Positions 61,938 through 64,000 of a DNA stretch of 64,000 nt are shown here, one piece after another. A program made the translations under genes and the position numbers. Source of the DNA: Williamsia maris (lineage in GTDB: Bacteria > Actinomycetota > Actinomycetes > Mycobacteriales > Mycobacteriaceae); NCBI RefSeq assembly GCF_024171815.1, contig NZ_JAMTCJ010000004.1, positions 248,001 through 312,000 of the forward strand, read 5' to 3'. Each line of letters opens with the position of its first letter. The first letter of the stretch is position 1. The notes beneath the pieces were generated by a model. The model made no database searches and had not been told where the DNA came from. It saw nothing but the letters and a program-made list of their open reading frames with translations.

Positions 61938-63131
61938 GTGACCAGACGCTGCGTCCCCCACCGTTCACTGCTCACCACACTCGGCGTGATCAGCGCGCTG
62001 GGTATCGGGATGCTCATCGCCGTCACGCCCGCGCAGGCCGCGCCGCCGTTGTCGGTCAGCACGGTGGCCGCCGGTCTCGACAAACCCTGGGACATCGAGA
62101 TCGCCCCCGACGGCACCATCATCACCGGCGAGCGCAGCGGCCGGTTCGTTGCGATACGCCCGGGTGGAACAGCGCAGACCGTGCGCGCAGATCAATCGAA
62201 ACTCTTCGTCACCAACGAGGCCGGTCTGATGGGGCTCGCGGTCGACCGAGGCTTCACGTCGAACCGCACCCTGTACTCGTGCCAGGCGGAGAAGACCTCC
62301 CCGACGGCGTTCGGCACGGGATCGGCCGGCTCGTTGCCGATCCCCTTCCCCAACTCGGGACAGGTGATCAACGTGGTCGCCTGGCGGGTCGCCGACGACT
62401 GGTCGTCGCTGACCCGGACGCGCACCGTGCTGTCGAACATCCCGGTCAACTCCGGTGGGCGGCACGCCGGGTGTGGTCTGACCGCCGCACCGGACGGCAC
62501 CCTGTGGGTGGGTACCGGCGACAATGCTGTGCGGTCCTATCCGCAGAGCCGAACCTCGTTGGGCGGCAAAGTCCTGCACATCACCACCGGCGGCGCACCC
62601 GCCGGTGGGACGATCCCCGGCACCCCGATCTACTCCCTCGGACACCGCAACGTCCAGGGCGTCACGATCCAGCCCGGGACCGGACGCATCTACTCCATCG
62701 AGCAGGGCACCGACCGCGACGACGAGTTGAATCTCCTGCAGGCGGGCGGCAACTACGGGTACCGCCCTGACCGAGCGCCGCTGATCTACGACGAGTCGGT
62801 GCCGATGACCGACCCTGCGCGCGTACCCGGCGCCATCGGAGCGGTCTGGTCGTCGGGTGCGCCGACCATCGCCACGCCCGCGCTCGAGTTCCTCCCCGCC
62901 AGCGGCTGGGGCGATCTCGGTGGTGCCGCGGTCATCTCGGCGCAGAAGGGCAAGCGACTCGTCTTCGTCACGCTGTCGGAGAACGGGCGCGAGACGGTAC
63001 GAATCACCGACGGCCTGCGCGACACCTACGGCCGGCTGCGAGCCCTCCACGTCGACCGGGACGGATCGCTGCTGGTGAGCACCGACAACGGCGGTGACGA
63101 TCGCATCCTGCGAGTCCGCCCGGCGAGCTGA
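61938..63131 (+). CDS. PQQ-dependent glucose/sorbosone dehydrogenase-like protein
   Basis: A 397-residue protein, GTG start at 61938, signal peptide ending at AQAAPP. The propeller shows DKPWDIEIAPDGTIITGERS, NEAGLMGLAVD, GGRHAGCGLTAAPDGTLWVG and EQGTDRDDELNLLQAGGNYG, the typical GSDH family signature. It probably oxidises sugars in the periplasmic space. Divergent from the MpaB gene. Confidence 0.85.
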   Translation: MTRRCVPHRSLLTTLGVISALGIGMLIAVTPAQAAPPLSVSTVAAGLDKPWDIEIAPDGTIITGERSGRFVAIRPGGTAQTVRADQSKLFVTNEAGLMGLAVDRGFTSNRTLYSCQAEKTSPTAFGTGSAGSLPIPFPNSGQVINVVAWRVADDWSSLTRTRTVLSNIPVNSGGRHAGCGLTAAPDGTLWVGTGDNAVRSYPQSRTSLGGKVLHITTGGAPAGGTIPGTPIYSLGHRNVQGVTIQPGTGRIYSIEQGTDRDDELNLLQAGGNYGYRPDRAPLIYDESVPMTDPARVPGAIGAVWSSGAPTIATPALEFLPASGWGDLGGAAVISAQKGKRLVFVTLSENGRETVRITDGLRDTYGRLRALHVDRDGSLLVSTDNGGDDRILRVRPAS

Positions 63132-63147
63132 ACGGCGATCACCGACC

Positions 63148-64000
63148 TCAGCGCGGAGCCGGTGATCCCGTTGTCGCCCGCGAATCCGGCACCCCGTCGT
63201 AGTCGGACAACTCGATGCCGTTGATCGCGCGTCCGATCAGCTCCATGAACCAGTCGCCGGTGAAGTCGGGCAGGGGCTCGCTGTCCGGGCCGGGGACCTC
63301 GCGGGTCCGGGCGTTCAGCCGTCCCATCTCCTGATTGGCCTCGACATACGAGCGCATCTTCGCCTCGTACCCGGCGAATCCCGTGTCGGGATCCCATCCC
63401 GCAGCGGCCAGTTCACCGGCCAACACATAGGCCCCCACCAGCGCGAGCCCGGTCCCCTGCCCGGACATCGGTGACGAGCTGAACGCCGCGTCCCCCAGCA
63501 ACGCGACCCGGCCCTTCGACCACCGGTCCATCACGACCTGTGCGACCTGATCGAGGTAGAAGTCGGGGGTGTCGTCGAGGTGGGCGATGATGTCCGTGGT
63601 CAGCCACCCCAGCCCGGCCACCCGATCTCGCAGAAGAGCTTTCTGGGCTGCGACGTCGCGGTAGTCGACGTCGTACTCGGCCGAGCCGAAGTAGAACATG
63701 GCCATCGCGCGCTCGGCGTCGTGAATGGGGCGGAGCATCGCCGAGCGGCCGGACTGCTGATCCTGGTATTCGAGAAGGTGGCGGTCGAGGCCGAACTCGT
63801 TGGGCACGCTGTAGAAGGCCAACACCTGCCCGAGGTGCCGGAGGAACTCCTCGTTCGGCCCGAACACCATGGCGCGCAGGGGCGAATGCAGTCCGTCGGC
63901 GCCGATCACCAACTCGAACCGTCGCTGGTCGCCGCTCGCGAAGACGACGTCGACCCCGTCCGCGTCCTGGGTCAGTTCGGCGATCCGGTCGCCGAAGATG
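63148..64000 (-). CDS. FAD-dependent monooxygenase, partial (5' end outside window)
   Basis: The frame is open to the window edge. The visible part, about 283 residues, contains LVIGADGLHSPLR and the flavin motif GRVALLGDAAFSSSPMSGQG (D-A-x-S-P), typical of FAD-dependent aromatic hydroxylases. The N-terminal Rossmann part is missing. Convergent with the sugar dehydrogenase gene. Confidence 0.83.
   Translation of the reverse strand, partial: IFGDRIAELTQDADGVDVVFASGDQRRFELVIGADGLHSPLRAMVFGPNEEFLRHLGQVLAFYSVPNEFGLDRHLLEYQDQQSGRSAMLRPIHDAERAMAMFYFGSAEYDVDYRDVAAQKALLRDRVAGLGWLTTDIIAHLDDTPDFYLDQVAQVVMDRWSKGRVALLGDAAFSSSPMSGQGTGLALVGAYVLAGELAAAGWDPDTGFAGYEAKMRSYVEANQEMGRLNARTREVPGPDSEPLPDFTGDWFMELIGRAINGIELSDYDGVPDSRATTGSPAPR

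Noticed and set aside
1-64000. tRNA or rRNA genes
   Set aside because: No cloverleaf with a TTCRANYC-type T-loop and no rRNA-like sequence was recognised by eye; a dedicated scan would be needed to be certain.

Overview
The window is high-GC DNA with many GTG/TTG starts and 4-nt start/stop overlaps. It carries an EspC-like type VII secretion substrate gene, F420-type LLM and PPOX families, an MpaB/DUF2236 protein and many TetR regulators. This points to a mycolic-acid actinomycete (Mycobacteriales such as Gordonia, Rhodococcus or Mycolicibacterium). The genus is an inference, because no rRNA or tRNA gene is present.

1-16.3 kb is catabolic. It holds dienelactone-hydrolase-like, alpha/beta-hydrolase, SMP-30-like, ketopantoate-reductase-like, metallo-beta-lactamase, RidA, dipeptidase, DJ-1/PfpI and zinc alcohol dehydrogenase genes, with TetR regulators. 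Dienelactone hydrolase and DJ-1 genes each occur twice. The second dienelactone hydrolase copy has a stop at codon 4 after its best ribosome binding site.

16.3-23.6 kb is mixed. It contains a DUF2188/DUF6338 group, a decayed nuclease region, a three-gene EspC/DUF1023/lipoprotein operon, and a helix-turn-helix gene divergent from an unknown gene.

23.7-28.5 kb (minus strand) is a coupled Tn7-like transposition module in the order tnsA-like, tnsB/tniA-like, tnsC/tniB-like, tniQ. 28.9-31.1 kb carries a small zinc-binding protein, an ImmA/IrrE-fold protein lacking HExxH, and a PIN-like (DUF4411-type) nuclease.

31.1-41.3 kb is the most unusual part. A complete tyrosine recombinase gene is followed by a dif-like site and four near-identical 67-68-bp repeats (34712, 37859, 38774, 41205), each with a strong internal hairpin. 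Between them lie unrelated small gene groups (a SUKH/SMI1-KNR4 protein, lipoproteins, unknown proteins). Minus-strand genes end at or just beside the repeats. I read this as a non-canonical, integron-like cassette array whose genes point toward the recombinase, next to a Tn7-like transposon.

41.3-46.6 kb continues as accessory DNA: an ArsR-type regulator, relics, small membrane proteins, and a paralogue of a cassette gene with its duplicated upstream sequence. 46.7-54.2 kb contains an SDR/NTF2-like operon divergent from a MerR gene with two MerR-type promoters, a TetR gene near a perfect operator palindrome and an FrsA-like esterase, a 17-G tract, a small P-loop kinase and several decayed genes. 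54.6-64 kb looks like core chromosome: PPOX protein, sugar O-acetyltransferase, a TetR-controlled operon (unknown protein, LLM oxidoreductase, PEP-synthase-like phosphotransferase), an MpaB-like protein, a secreted sugar dehydrogenase and an FAD monooxygenase cut by the window edge.
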